This document shows positions 10,034-22,667 of a stretch of DNA of 64,000 nt, piece by piece. Each line of letters opens with the position of its first letter. Position 1 is the first letter of the stretch. The notes under the pieces were generated by a model that saw only the letters and a program-made list of their open reading frames with translations, was not told where the DNA came from and made no database searches. The stretch lies in contig JAENRP010000095.1 of NCBI GenBank assembly GCA_024741835.1, positions 1 to 64,000 on the forward strand, in the 5' to 3' direction. The stretch comes from Diplocarpon mali (lineage: Eukaryota > Ascomycota > Leotiomycetes > Helotiales > Drepanopezizaceae). The translations under genes were made by a program, and so were the position numbers.

Positions 10034-13000
10034 ATGATGGCGCCCATCTCACGAAACACTGACTCTCGGCCACATAGTCATGCAAATGGCGACAACGGAA
10101 TTGCGGGCCTCAATCCCCCTCCCTCGACCATGGCAGCCCAGCTGATCAACAACCTCTCCACGGCAGGCAACGCACCCTCGCGACATGCAGATGCCGGTGG
10201 CCTACAAAGTCTCATGAACGAGGTCGCAAATGTCGAAACCAGGGCGGCTCAGCAGTTAGAAGCAGAACCGGGTTTCATTGAGGATCTGGATGTGAAGCTG
10301 GAGCGAAAACACAAGCTCATATACGTGTTTGCACGTGCCTTACTAGAGAGAGTCGCCAGTGATGATCCATTCAAGGTCTTGGCACAGCTGGTCAAACAAA
10401 CTCACGAAGCGCTGGACCTCTTCCTGGCAACACTGCGAGAGATTCCAGAGGTGCTGGACTATACCTTGTCAGACGACGAGCGATTCCCTGGTAGAGGGTC
10501 TGAGCCGCTGTGGAAATGGCTTTTCCCTCGACTTCTGGCTTTGCTTGGCCGTAGAGGGTGTGAGAACTTGACGAAGAAAATCCACAGCATTTTCTGTGCT
10601 TCGTACGATGGCCTGGCCCAATCCCCCAAGCTATGGCATTTGAGCTCGAGCATCTTCAGGTATCTGAAGGATTGTGTGCAGAGTTCGTACTGCAAATCCG
10701 TAGAGCTTGATTTTGTTGCTGACACCTGTATAGTCACTCTATCTCATCTCGAAATGCGAGGTATCATACCTCAATACCAAGATCTAAACCTTGTCATCGC
10801 TTTCGATTCACAGGGATCGGTTACCACTGATGGGTCGTCCGAACTTTTACGGAGCTGCTCCTACATCGTCCGTTACGCTGGTGAAGGTCTTGCCAATGTC
10901 AGTAGCATTTTACTATTGCTTGTGGAAATATCTAAGGCTGCTACTGCATCCTACGATGCAACCTCAGCATTTCGAGACTACCTGGCCTGGCTACTGGATT
11001 CCTTTCTCCGTGTGCTGGAAGTCCGTAACAGATGGAAGGCAAATATCGCTTTACATGAATCTTTCATGATGAATACAGCTTTTCTCATCTCTCTTAAAGA
11101 TCTTCTATCGTCGCTTCGGCGATATATCTGGCCTGTCACCTTGCGTAAGGGTTACACTGTTCTTTCAATCATCTGCGCGGAGGTAATTTCTCAACGAGAC
11201 GACTTCTCCGAGGAGTCTATTGGGATAGCCATCTGCACTACGGTGTTGAATATCACTGCTGTTTGCAGACAGTATCATTCAGTGTGTATGGTGGCTTCAT
11301 TGAATCTTGTGCCAGCAATTCAAAATGTGTTAGCAAATGAATATGCCTGCAGCTCTCTCGGTAAAGATTTCAAGGCAAGTTAAATAGCACCTACTCTTCT
11401 CACTTCTTTAACATACCTTTAGATAGCAGGCGCAGCTCTACGCCAAGCGTGCGGATTATTGTCGCCAGAAGAGATCGCAGACGGTATCGCTTTCGATTTC
11501 GACAGCTTGGACATCCTAGAGGAGTTTCGTAGCTTGGGTCTGCAGGAGCCACACCTAGAGACGAATCCAGTAGACAGATCTGGTCACCGGGTTGATGATG
11601 GACCACCGAGTAAGCGCCGCAAGATGAATGAAAACGTCGTTCTCTTTGGTGAGATCGCGGAAGATATTTCTGAGCTACTTGGGGCACAGAGAACCGCAGA
11701 CCTCACTGGGCTCAGTCAAGTTGCTGTGTACATACTTTCCTCGCATACTTCGAGTGTAAACCTGACACTGTGTAGGCACTGTTTTGAGGCGCTGGGTGAG
11801 CCAGACCGTTGCAAGGCTATTGAGCTCCTGGGTCGCTTACCGTGCGCGATATCCGCGACGTTGACTCTTACCCGCGAGAATAATAAGACCACAGATGCGA
11901 AATGTCTTACATGCGATGGGGTAGGACTCTTGACGCCTGTCGACGCGCATCACAACGCGGAAGTTAGTCAGGAGATTTCTAACGAAGTTATCCTTACTAT
12001 GACAAAATTGGTACAGTCTCCTGCTTTCATTGATTCTAGACGCCCTCGGATCCTTGCTATGTTCGCCCTCGGAAGAATCGCAACGCACTTTGACAGCCAA
12101 GATCTCATCAATCTGGATATATCCTCTTTAAGCCAATGGTGTTTCCTATCACTAAAGAGTTCAATGCGAGAGTTAAGGTTAGCAGCTGGGTAAGAGCTTT
12201 CCTCTGGATTGCAGATTATACTGTTAACATCAGACCGAGCCGCACGATTCCAGCATTTCTTCGAGGTATTTCCACGCCTGAATCTTTGACACGGAAAAAT
12301 AGAACCAGCGTAATGGGCTTTCTCCGGGCATTAATCGAGCAGGAAGAGAATACAACCTTGCAAGAAACTGCCGTCCTTGCTTGGGGGCAAATCGCCAGGT
12401 AAAAGCTAGAAAAGATCTTGAAGTTCGCTACTAAATCGAGCAGAATCGTAAAAGATGACGAGCTCAATATTGTCCTCCTTTCTCTGGTCAGGTATCTTGG
12501 ACACAGCAATCCTATCATCTCTGGGGCGGCATTCAGTGAAGTAAACGTCTGTGTTCGGCAAGAGTTTTTAATATACTAATGTTACAAAGATTCTTAGGAT
12601 TGCAAAAAAGGCAGATCTTACGGTCGAAAAACTTCTCGGCTCATTTTGGAGCAGCATCGCCACAGCAGCAGTCACTGAGCTTCTTATCAGACCTCAAATT
12701 ACTCAACTACTGGCTGATCTTCTAGGCATTTCAGTCGCTCAATTCCTAGTGTTGACCCAATCCTACACTCTCCCCTTCCTAGTCTTGAATGGAAAGGTCG
12801 ATGTCATAAAGAGAATCAGCGAGGCTCGGAATGATGCCGACAACTTTTCTGTTTGTATGGACCCTTCGAATCTCCCCCCGATACTCGCACTACTCCTTGT
12901 CCAAAATGTACCGGATCTCGACTCATTCGTTATGGGCTTACTGAGACGTGTTTCGAACGAGGAGTTCAAGGATCTGGACTTGGGTAGTATGACGAGAATC

Positions 13001-16000
13001 GAGCCCATGCATCAAGCCCTATATCTTCTAAAAGCTGCTGGTCAAGCTGATGAGAGTAAAAAATCACGAGTAAGTCGGACGTGAAAGAGGAAGGTCGAAT
13101 TCAGGCTGACTTGGAATCATCTAGATTCGGTGTGCATTGCAAATTCTGGCAACACGAGGAAGTGAGAACAGCTCTAGAAAGTCAATCACTACTGGCACCT
13201 TTTTAAAGCAGCATCTTTTGGGAATTGTTGCTCGTATTGTAGACGTTGTCGGAGATCCCCGTGATGAGCAAATGATAACCGAGAAGGAGCGGTCTGTTAA
13301 AGCAATCGAGGAACTTGTGAAGCTAGCTAAAGCCGATGCAAGATCCGCGCGACCTCAGGGAAGACTACATAACTCAGCTTTTGATATCCTTAGGCTAACA
13401 TGTTTTTAGCTATGCGCTTGTCTGCAGGTGGCACTTGAGCACCGCGAGCTTCAAGCTTCAGCCTTCTCGGCATGGGATTCTATGCTTAGGAATCTCGGGG
13501 ATGAAGATGTCGAGACGATGCTCGAAAGCACCTTCGCAATCATAATTCAGCATTGGCAGCGTTTCGATGATATGACGCAGAAGCGCGCCGAGGAAACCTT
13601 ACAATACCTTCTCCATGCTCGGGGTCGTCTCATACGAAATATGATTGTTAGTCTCCCATCACTTTCTGCATTTCCTCAATTGGCCATCGTAGAGCGCAAG
13701 ATCAGCAAGTTGAGAACGCCTACCGATGTTGGAAATGGTTTCCAGATCTTCCGCCGCAGGCTCGCACACGAGGACCCCGGCGTCGTCGCCCAATCACTTG
13801 TGGAGCTCAAAGCTTACCTCCGATTAAACCAATCATTTCTCCAAGCCTCAGCAGTCAGTGACCAGCCCAATATTGTCGTCGGGCAACTCGTACGTTCAAT
13901 CTTGGACACCTGCGTCAAATACAACGAATGGCAGAATGATATTGCTGCCCTATCGGCAGAATGTCTTGGCCTCATCGGTTGTTTAGACCCCAACAGGGTT
14001 GAGTCAGTGCGAGGACTCCGCGAGATGGTTGTGGTTAGTAACTTCCATGATCAAGCAGAATCAACAGAGTTTGTCCTCTACATTTTGCAGGAAGTTATTG
14101 TTCCTGCGTTTTTATCAGCCAAAGACCCCTCACTTCAGGGATTCTTCTCGTACGTCATGCAAGAGCTTCTTGAGAGATGCAATTTCAAAAACATCGTTGG
14201 CAATGTTTTGGAGAAGGGCGACACCAATAGCGTGGAACCGCTTTATCGGCGATGGGTGACTTTGCCAGTGGGAGTGCAAGATACATTGGCACCCTTCCTA
14301 AACTCGAAGTACTGTCTGGCGCCGATGGAAATGCCAAAGTACGAATATCCTATATTCCGACCCGAAACAATGCCCTCTCACAAACTGTATAACGCTTGGC
14401 TTAGGAGCTTCACTCTTGATCTGCTGCAAAAGCCATTTCACATGTGTACCGATCTCATATTTCCCCCTCTTTGCCGGGCTATCAGAATAAAGGATGTTTC
14501 GGTGGCCAGCTTTATCCTTCCGTACTTGGTACTTCATGTCATTATCGATGGTACAGACACACATCGCGAAGAAATTGGGGCAGAATTGCTCTCTATCCTC
14601 GAATATGAATGTCCTGCAGAGTCTCAAATTCGACGAGAAGACATGAAATCGTGTATCGAGGTATGTTTCTCCCTTGCAAATGTTTATACTTGCCAATATT
14701 TCTAGACTGTCTTTCGCATCCTTGACTACCTCGCTCGATGGATGCAAGAGAAACAGATCAAATCATCGTCTCGTGGGCAGATCGCTCCCGACGCTGAACG
14801 TGATATTTTTCTTGTCAAGTCTGTCGTTGAGATCATCCCTCCTGAGCTCATATCTCGCCGGGCTATACAGTGCGAGTCCTATTCTCGGGCCCTATTCTAC
14901 TGGGAGCAGTATATGAGAGATTCTCGCAGCCGAGGTACAGATCCTGATAGAACTTTACACCTACAACGGCTGCAAGACATATATACGCAGATAGATGAGC
15001 CCGATGGAATCGAAGGGATATCAGCTCACCTGCACGTCTTAGACATTGACCAGCAGATCATTTGCCATCGAAAAGCTGGCCGGTGGACAGCCGCTCAAAG
15101 TTGGTATGAGATTCAACTCGCAGAGAACCCAGAAGATATCAACATACAGTTGAACCTCTTGACTTGCCTAAAAGAGTCCGGACAACACGGTATGTTCTTC
15201 TGATTCAAATATGAGGCACTTGCCAACGTGTCTAGATGTCCTCCTTAATTATGTGGAAGGCATGCATAAAACATCACAGACTGTTTCTCAGCTACTACCT
15301 TTCGCAACCGAGGCTTCTTGGACAACAGGGAGGTGGGCGGCACTCGCTAAGTATACATCACTGGCACCGCCGGGTATTACGGAAGACTTCAACGTCAATC
15401 TGGGCCGAGCCCTTCTGGCTTTGCAGAAGCAAGATATAAATGTGTTTAGATCCGGTGTCAATTCTCTCCGAGAGAGGATAGGACGCTCTCTATCAAGTGC
15501 GACGACATCTTCAATTGGTACCTGCCATGATTCAATGCTCAAGCTTCATGTACTCAATGAGTTGGAGCTGATCGCTGGCACTGACAAGGATGCCGGTACT
15601 GAGCCTGCCAACATACTGGAGTCGCTGAGCGGAAGACTCGAGGTCATCGGCGCATTCCTCAGTGACAAGCAGTACTTGCTAGGAATTAGACGCGCTGCGA
15701 TGCAGTTGTCCAGGTATGATATTGCTGGCTCAACACTCACCCCACATTCATTGATATGGTGCAGTTTGGAATTCACGAAACATGATATTGCGTCGGCTTG
15801 GCTCACAAGTGCACGACTTGCTCGGAAGGGCAACGCTATTCATCAGTCCTTTAATGCGGTTCTGCATGCATCCCAGCTTGGTGACCAATCGGCAATGATC
15901 GAACACGCACGGCTGTTATGGAAGGAGGGGCATCATCGAAAGGCCATCCAAAGCTTGCAAGGTGCCATTGCCGACAACGCGTTTGTGTCCCACAACAAGA

Positions 16001-18015
16001 AATTTCAAGCTACCAGCTTTACTGGTCCTGACAGAGAGAAGCCGGACCAGCAAAATCTCCTGACCGCAAGAGCGCATCTCTTGAATGCGAAATGGTTGGA
16101 TAGTGCGGGGCAGACTCAGTCCTTGACCTTGCGGACTCAGTATCAACTTGCCGCCAAAACTCACGTGGCGTGGGAAAAGGGTCACTACTATCTCGGTCGA
16201 CATTATAACAAACTGCTCGAGTCAGAAAAGACTTTGCCCCCTGACCGCCAGAATGAGACGCTCCTCACAGGAGAAACGGCAAAGCTGGTCATAGAGAATT
16301 ATCTGCGTGCCTTGACATATGGAACAAAATATCTCTACCAGACCCTTCCGCGAATTCTAACACTTTGGCTGGATTTGGGTACACAGGTGCAGCAACCTAT
16401 CGACCCCAAATACGGTTCCGGCAAAGAGTTTGTCACACGAATCACCAATCTGCGAAGGAGCCATCTCGACCAGATTCATGCGAGGTTCAACAAATATATT
16501 AACAGGTTGCCTGCTTACATGTACTATACGGCACTGCCTCAGATTGTCGCCCGCATTGCTCACCCCAACCTAGAGGTATATAAATATGTGCAGAATATGA
16601 TTTTCAAAGTCGTCTCCACATATCCCCAGCAAGCACTGTGGTGTTTACTTGCCGTGTGCACTTCTAATCAAACCGATCGGAGAATGAGAGGTGGAACAAT
16701 CTTGCAAGGTCTACGAGTCCTGAAGAAATCCGAAATATCTGTTGACATGAAGACTTTGATCAGAAACGGCGAAAAGGTCACGGAGCAGTTATTACTAGCA
16801 TGCAATGCTGGGGACTTTCAGGGTAATCGCACCTCTATTGCAAGTTTGTCGAAGGATCTCGGTTTCATCACCAAGCATTGCATACCTAGTCAGCTAGCGG
16901 TCCCAGTGGAGAGTGTTCTGACTGCCACTCTTCCAACCCTCACCGACAACATCAGGGGGCATAGAGCGTTTTCTCGGGATATAGTTACTTTGGACTCGTT
17001 CTCGGACGAAGTCTTGGTGTTGAGCTCTCTTCAGAAACCACGAAAACTCACAGCACGGGGGTCAGATGGCAAAAACTACGGCCTTATGTGCAAGCCGAAG
17101 GACGATCTCAGGAAGGACCAACGTCTCATGGAGTTCAATAGCATGATCAACAGGTCCCTCAAGCGGGATGCCGAATCAAGTAGACGACAACTCTACATCA
17201 AGACTTACGCCGTCACGCCCCTCAATGAGGAGTGTGGTCTTATTGAGTGGGTAGACGGCCTCAAGACCTTGCGAGACATTCTCCTTGGACTCTACAAAAG
17301 CATTGGCATATCTCCCAACTACAATGAGATAGCAATATTTTGCGAAGAGGCGACCAAGTCAGAAGACAAACTACCATTCTTCACTGAAAAGGTCCTTGGC
17401 AATTTCCCGCCAATATTCCATCGCTGGTTTGTAGCACAGTTCCCTGAACCATCCGCATGGCTCGCTGCTCGTCTCCGCTACACTCGCTCCTGCGCCGTGA
17501 TGTCTATGGTCGGTACCATTCTAGGGCTTGGCGACCGTCATGGCGAGAACATTCTTTTCGAAGAGGGCAACGGGGGAACATTTCACGTCGACTTCAACTG
17601 TCTCTTCGACAAAGGTCTTACTTTCGTCAAGCCCGAACGTGTTCCCTTCCGCCTAACGCACAACATGATCGACGCGATGGGCATGTACGGCTACGAAGGA
17701 CCGTTCCGCAAATCCTCGGAGCTGACGCTTAAGCTTCTGCGTCAGCATGAAGAGACTTTGATGACGATCCTTGAAGCTTTCGTCCACGATCCAACACTCG
17801 ATCTGTTAACGACCAATGCGAAGAAGAAGAAGAAAGATGGGGTGCCGCAGACGGCACAGGGTGTGCTGGACAGTATTCAGAGGAAGGTGCAGGGCTTGTT
17901 ACCTGGGGAGAGTGTGCCGTTGGGCGTGGAGGGACAAGTGGATGAGCTGATCAAGCTGGCTACGAACCAGTCGCATCTGGCGGGTATGTACATTGGCTGG
18001 TGTTCCTTTTTCTAG
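10034..18015 (+). CDS. MEC1: Mec1/ATR-family checkpoint kinase (UvsB/MUS-9 type)
   Basis: Proposed exons: 10034-11374, 11423-12189, 12234-12398, 12444-12540, 12590-13069, 13125-13358, 13410-14660, 14706-15189 and 15236-18015, giving 2532 aa, near the usual ATR size. An N-terminal HEAT-type helical region is followed by a UME-like block (exons 4-5), a FAT region (exons 8-9) and the PI3K-like kinase domain. The catalytic loop is GDRHGEN (near residue 2373), the metal-binding motif HVDFN (near 2392), followed by PFRLTHNMIDAMG. The FATC tail ends LAGMYIGWCSFF. ATR kinases respond to RPA-coated single-stranded DNA with a Ddc2/ATRIP partner. Start: the open frame reaches back to a GTG at 9995, but 10034 is the first in-frame ATG. 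Two introns are unusual: intron 1 has two workable models, and intron 6 seems to use a GG donor. Confidence 0.93.
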
Positions 18016-19020
18016 ATGTAGGTTATGTCGCCGGCGTACTCTAGGGACGAATGAATGCCTTTGTGTATGTCGACGTTGGCGTCGCTTGATCTTCCCGACT
18101 CTCGTTTTGACGACCACGCGATACTATCTATTCCTACTTCCGTCTTCATTCCGCAAGCCCATGTTAATGTAATGAGTCGGCTGCCTCCTGATTCCAGGAG
18201 ATCCTTGCTCCCCGCGTCTATGGGACTTCGTGTTGCTGCATTGCCCGAATCATACCACTTGCTCGTCCTAACTCGTTTTTTACCCAAGTACTGAGCGATA
18301 TGGTTGTGTAAAATCCTCCCTCGGCAACGCTGCAGCCATTTCTCTTCCCCTTGGATATCTCGATCTCGGTCTCGTCCCCTTCACCTCCACAAAACTCACC
18401 CTTCAAATAACTCTCCGCACCAAACCTAGTGTTCATGTTGGACCCAAACCTGGCGAGGCCTGTAGATGGGGGAAGAGGTGGGGGGGAGAGTAGCAGCAGG
18501 ACTAAATGAGGGGGGAACATGGTGAGTGGAAGCCTGGATGGAGATGGGTGAGGAGATGGGAAGTGGCAGTAAGAAGTGAGGGTTATGGGCGTGTAGAATG
18601 GACCGGGGTAGAGCAGAACACTCGAGTAGCCTTTTTCTGATAAGAGAACGCAATGCTCTGAGGCTGGCTGCTGAAAACTGTTTTCAAAAAAGAAAATGAA
18701 GAGTAGCTTGACGCCGCACAAATGCCGGGTTAAATCAGAGTGGAAAAGCAATAGAGTGTACGGTTAAAGTTAAGCTTATGGGAAGTTAGAGCCTGTCTTG
18801 AAACGGGTTGAACGTCTGAACATTTACAAGGAGCGTGCCAGAGATTCTTGTAAGCAATCATGTCCTCAAATAGAAAAAAAATGTGCTACAATCGCCGCAG
18901 TCTTTGAATGATCTGCTGTGGCTTTTTTTGATCTACTTGGTTTATGATTGCTTCTTCGCAAGCCAACAAACACCGTATGTGAAGATTTCCGGCCTTGCAA
19001 ACCCTCTATAGACGACCCTT
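18016..19020. other. 3' flank of the ATR gene, no gene
   Basis: Contains short frames with Ser/Pro-rich low-complexity translations (for example 18218-18751 on -) and G-rich stretches near 18465-18490. No domain or credible splice structure is visible. Confidence 0.5.
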
Positions 19021-20120
19021 CTTCCCTCATAGTACTATAGATAAAGTTTGAATTGCCCTAGCTTTTTCAAAGTAAATTTCCTTTATATAAAGATGAATTC
19101 AAAAAATAATTAAATTTTTATTTCTTTTAATTTTTAAATTAAATGTTTATAAAAAGTATATCTATCTTCTTATTAAATATTAAATCTCTTAGTATTTCAT
19201 ATCCTATCTTTTTGCTTTTAATATTGCTTTTACCTACTTTCGCATACTACTTACTATTAGTTAAAATATCTTATTAAGTATAGCTTCCTAAGCTTTTTAA
19301 AGTGCTTTTTTGAGAATTTCTTTTACTTCTTAATTTGATTCTTTCTTTACAAGCTCTAAATATGATTTATATGCTTAATTATTAAGATGATATGAAAGGT
19401 ATTCGATAGGATCTAAATTCAAATTATAAAGCGGATAATCAACTTCTTTTGTTTTATTTTGCCTTAACTAACTAGTAAAAAATTTGTTCATATAAATAGG
19501 GGCGCTATTATATATGACTTTATAACTATAAGGATAGTAAGTAGGCAATTTATCTTGAAAAACTTCTAAGTATAACTTTCTAGTATATCTATTCTTCTTG
19601 GTATTAGAATCTCAACCTATTCTATAATAGTTTAAACGTTAAACAGCTTTATATTTAATTTTAAATCAAGCTTAAACTACAATTGATATATCTTTGCCTT
19701 TCTTATAAGTACTAACTATATTAGGTTGCTATGTCTCGTAGGGATATCGAAACCCTATTTTTATATTCGGCCCATCCCCTTTTCAATACTATACTCGCTA
19801 CTTGAAATAATCTTATAAAAATCATTCACTATCCAATCTTCTTTTACTTTCGCTTAATTATACCTTTGCTTAGCGACTTCCTTTATAAGTTCTAGTCTTT
19901 TTTACATACGAATTAGTAACATTATTCTCTTATAAAATATATTAAATAGTCTAAATCGAAAATCTTAAATCGAATTCATTTATAATCTTTTGATAAGTCT
20001 ATTTCAGATATTTATATATAATATATTAGTTCAAGTTATTATAATTTAGATAGGATTTTAATAAACTAGAATAAGACTTACTAAAGCCCTTATAATATTA
20101 AGTAATATTATATACTATAG
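19020..20120 (-). mobile_element. RIP-degraded Tc1/mariner-type transposase relic
   Basis: AT-rich. Reading - through stops at about 19560-19260 gives NSAPIYMNKFFTS, then KEVDYPLYNLNLDPIEYLSYHL. This corresponds to the 'DNAPIH...SPDLNPIEHLWxxLK' block containing the last two acidic residues of Tc1/mariner DDE transposases. The expected Trp and Gln codons are stops (TAG/TAA), as RIP produces. No terminal inverted repeats could be fixed. The element is dead. Confidence 0.75.
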
Positions 20121-22324
20121 CGTAAAGTAATTCTAGTAGTGTTGGTACGCAGATTCCTATGCAAGAGGCAAGCTGCCCTCGTTCCTAGGGTCATCCCACA
20201 CAGCTGTACCATATGCGATATAAGGGGTTTCGTATGTATTTCGGACGGCTGTTCAGCCGGAGGACTTCGGAAGGATATCCATATGCGGCTAGGAGGGACT
20301 ATAGGAGGGAGGACATTCATAGGTATAAAGGTACTATCTCAGTTATATAGAGATAGACAGATATTATAATAGATTCTTTTTGACAATAAGTACTTAACTA
20401 TATTCACGTGAATATCGATTACCGGTATAGAACCTATAAGTAGTCAGTTCTAATATACTATAGAAGCGTGCAATTTAAGCTAGTTTTAGTCCTCTATTAG
20501 CAGCGCCCTTAATAGGAGCACTTTAATATAGAAATAACTCCTTAACTAACGAATTACAATTTATCAAAGCAAGAGGACATTATAAAGTAGTCATAATATA
20601 GTAGTAAAGATAAAAGATTATAAAACGCGTAAATGCGAAAAATGCTTTTTTCGACTAAGCGACTCAAACTTTACCGACCCTACTATATGCATGCTTTTAT
20701 ATGGTATCTTCTTGACGTGGAATGAACTTTGCCTATTTTTTTCCCGAGTATGGTAGATCCAAAACCCTACCGAAGAGCATTTTACTCCCGGGGACTGAAG
20801 ATTATACTTTGAAAATCGGATGCGCGAAGCTAAATCGCCTGAGAATCTGATCCACTCCATTCTATTTGAATCTCGCAGACGGCGTATTAGAGTTCTCCCG
20901 ACTTTTCTTTTATTTCTCTGATTACCATGGGCTGTGAAGAGCCCTCTGACCTGCACTCTACCGCTAGGGGAATTCGCCACTCGGAAGACAACGAATATTA
21001 CTGAAAATTGCAGTCTCAGCTACCTCGTACACGGCCGAAATGATGGTAGTTTTACGCCGGTACGCCCTCCAGAAGGCTCCCTTTTTCCAGGAGTAAGTAT
21101 TTAAGACTCTTGTATTATCTACTACAAACTCTGTATCTATGCTAATTATTGAATCATTCTTTCTACCTACTCTAAAACCTCTCACAGAGCAATGGAGGTT
21201 TTAAGTCGTATAAGCGTCTTGTAGTATCATTTCAAAGAGCTTGGGAATCTTTGCTCTAGCTATAATGCAGGAGATGGTTCGAGGAACAGATGGCACATTC
21301 GCAGTGATGTTTAGCAGAAGTTGGCCACCTAGAATACCAAGGGTGGTTCAATAATCGCATTACAGAGCATTTAGTCGTGCATGGATAGAAAACTGACATT
21401 GTTTAGGCCTGCTACAAAGTTTAAATGGAGATAAAAGCACAGTTCATTCATTTATGCTTTTGGGATCTTACGGAAGAGGTCCGGGCTGATGGTCTCTGTA
21501 CGCTAGTAGTTGATACTGTATAGTCCCCAACCTTAACATCTGCCAGTCATCATTTAGCATTTGAACTTCGAAACGCCGCTTCAAAGTCAAATATACAGCA
21601 TTATACTCTGAATGGCTGCCGCCCTTGTTAGTGAGATATTAACGTGTCAGCAGGTTTGGTTTGAACCCATGGTATCTGCGTAGTTGAAAAGATCAGGACT
21701 GCACACTTATCTTTATATATCACGGCTTTAATTCGAGGTATACATGCTCAGAGCGATATATTTTTACTTCATCGCAGGCCAAACAACCACCATATGAAAG
21801 TGTAAGAAACCTTCCGACCCCACAAAGAACCACCTTCTCACCCCATATCACTGTGGGGTTTGTCGGGCAACGGAGTAGCCATAAAACTTCCCGATGTGTG
21901 ATCAGCTATCTTCGAAATTGAATTTGAAGATATCAAATTGTCCTTTATGGCCGGTTATCAAGCTTTGAATAGCTCGGAGGACTTTTTTTTTTGAGTAGCT
22001 AGATTCCATACATCCTCGTGGGCTTCGATGGGGTTTTTAATCCAACATCCACGCAGGAAGAGAGGCAGTACCGTCCTCCAACATTTCTTCTTGAAACCTT
22101 AAAATCAAGATTGCAGACCTTGAGGGTGTCTATTGTGTGACTATCATGGATTAGAGCGGTCGGCTCATGTTGTAAATTGTCGTAATTCTTGTTTCTTTCT
22201 AGTGGAGCTCTGCCCTGGTTCTGATCTACTATACTCGAGGAGAATAAAAGGGAGTACGAATTGCGAATTTCAAATTCCCTGGTAAGCGTCAGATTAAAAT
22301 CGGGGGAATGCGTTTCAAAACAAG
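20121..22324. other. Intergenic: mixed GC islands and AT-rich sequence, no supported gene
   Basis: A balanced-composition patch at 20130-20370 is followed by AT-rich DNA and then normal DNA from about 20640. Minus frames at 20964-21185 (73 aa) and 20618-20980 (120 aa) overlap but match nothing I know. The 21999-22529 minus frame is antisense to the defensin-like gene. None has gene-like support. Confidence 0.45.
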
Positions 22325-22333
22325 TATATAAAA
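22325..22333 (+). promoter_or_regulatory. TATA box of the defensin-like gene
   Basis: TATATAAAA lies 94 bp before the ATG at 22419 and is followed by an A-rich then pyrimidine-containing leader. A strong TATA at this distance fits a highly inducible secreted-peptide gene. Confidence 0.55.
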
Positions 22334-22418
22334 ACGAGAGGAGTCTCCAATAATTCGACAATTGTTCCACATCCCCATTACAGAACAGAAGTCTTCCGTC
22401 CCGCAATACTTGTTCATA

Positions 22419-22667
22419 ATGAAATTCTCCTTCGGCGCCGTTGCGGTGGTCTTTGCCGCCATGTTCTCCTCCGCCATTGCTGAGACGGAGTTCTGCACCG
22501 CCCAGCAAGGAACTGATTGCATGAATCACGTAAGTTTAACGTAGATTATATATTGCAAATCCATTCTTCCGGTCGAGTACTCCATACTAATGTATACATC
22601 GCAGTGTGCCAACCAGGGTAGTACAGGCTATGACTGCCACCCTGGCCCTAAATGCTACTGTGCATAG
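22419..22667 (+). CDS. Small secreted defensin-like (CSalphabeta) cysteine-rich peptide
   Basis: Exons 22419-22529 and 22605-22667 (intron 75 nt, GTAAGT...GCAG, phase 0) encode 57 aa. Residues 1-21 form a clear signal peptide (MKFSFGAVAVVFAAMFSSAIA). The predicted mature peptide is about 36 aa with six cysteines at 26, 34, 38, 48, 54 and 56, spaced C-x7-C-x3-C-x9-C-x5-C-x-C. The CxxxC plus CxC pair is the cysteine-stabilised alpha-beta signature of defensins, and GYDC...KCYC resembles a gamma-core. The predicted bridges are C1-C4, C2-C5, C3-C6. Function is inferred: an antimicrobial or host/competitor-directed peptide. There is no precursor pro-region. The intron falls between the second and third cysteines. 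It lies about 2.3 kb from an AT-rich transposon relic, a common setting for fungal effectors. Another small secreted cysteine-rich protein family cannot be excluded. Confidence 0.8.

Noticed and set aside
13381..13440. Possible U12-type intron start (ATATCCTT at 13384) in the ATR gene
   Set aside because: The motif fits a U12 donor, but no TTCCTTAAC branch site or AC acceptor follows, and the resulting frame breaks family sequence. The U2-like 51-nt model fits better.
20618..21185. Two overlapping minus frames of 120 and 73 aa
   Set aside because: No signal peptide, domain, splice pair or recognisable composition; likely chance frames.
21999..22529. 176-aa minus-strand frame
   Set aside because: Antisense to the defensin-like gene, which has signal peptide, cysteine pattern, intron and TATA box.
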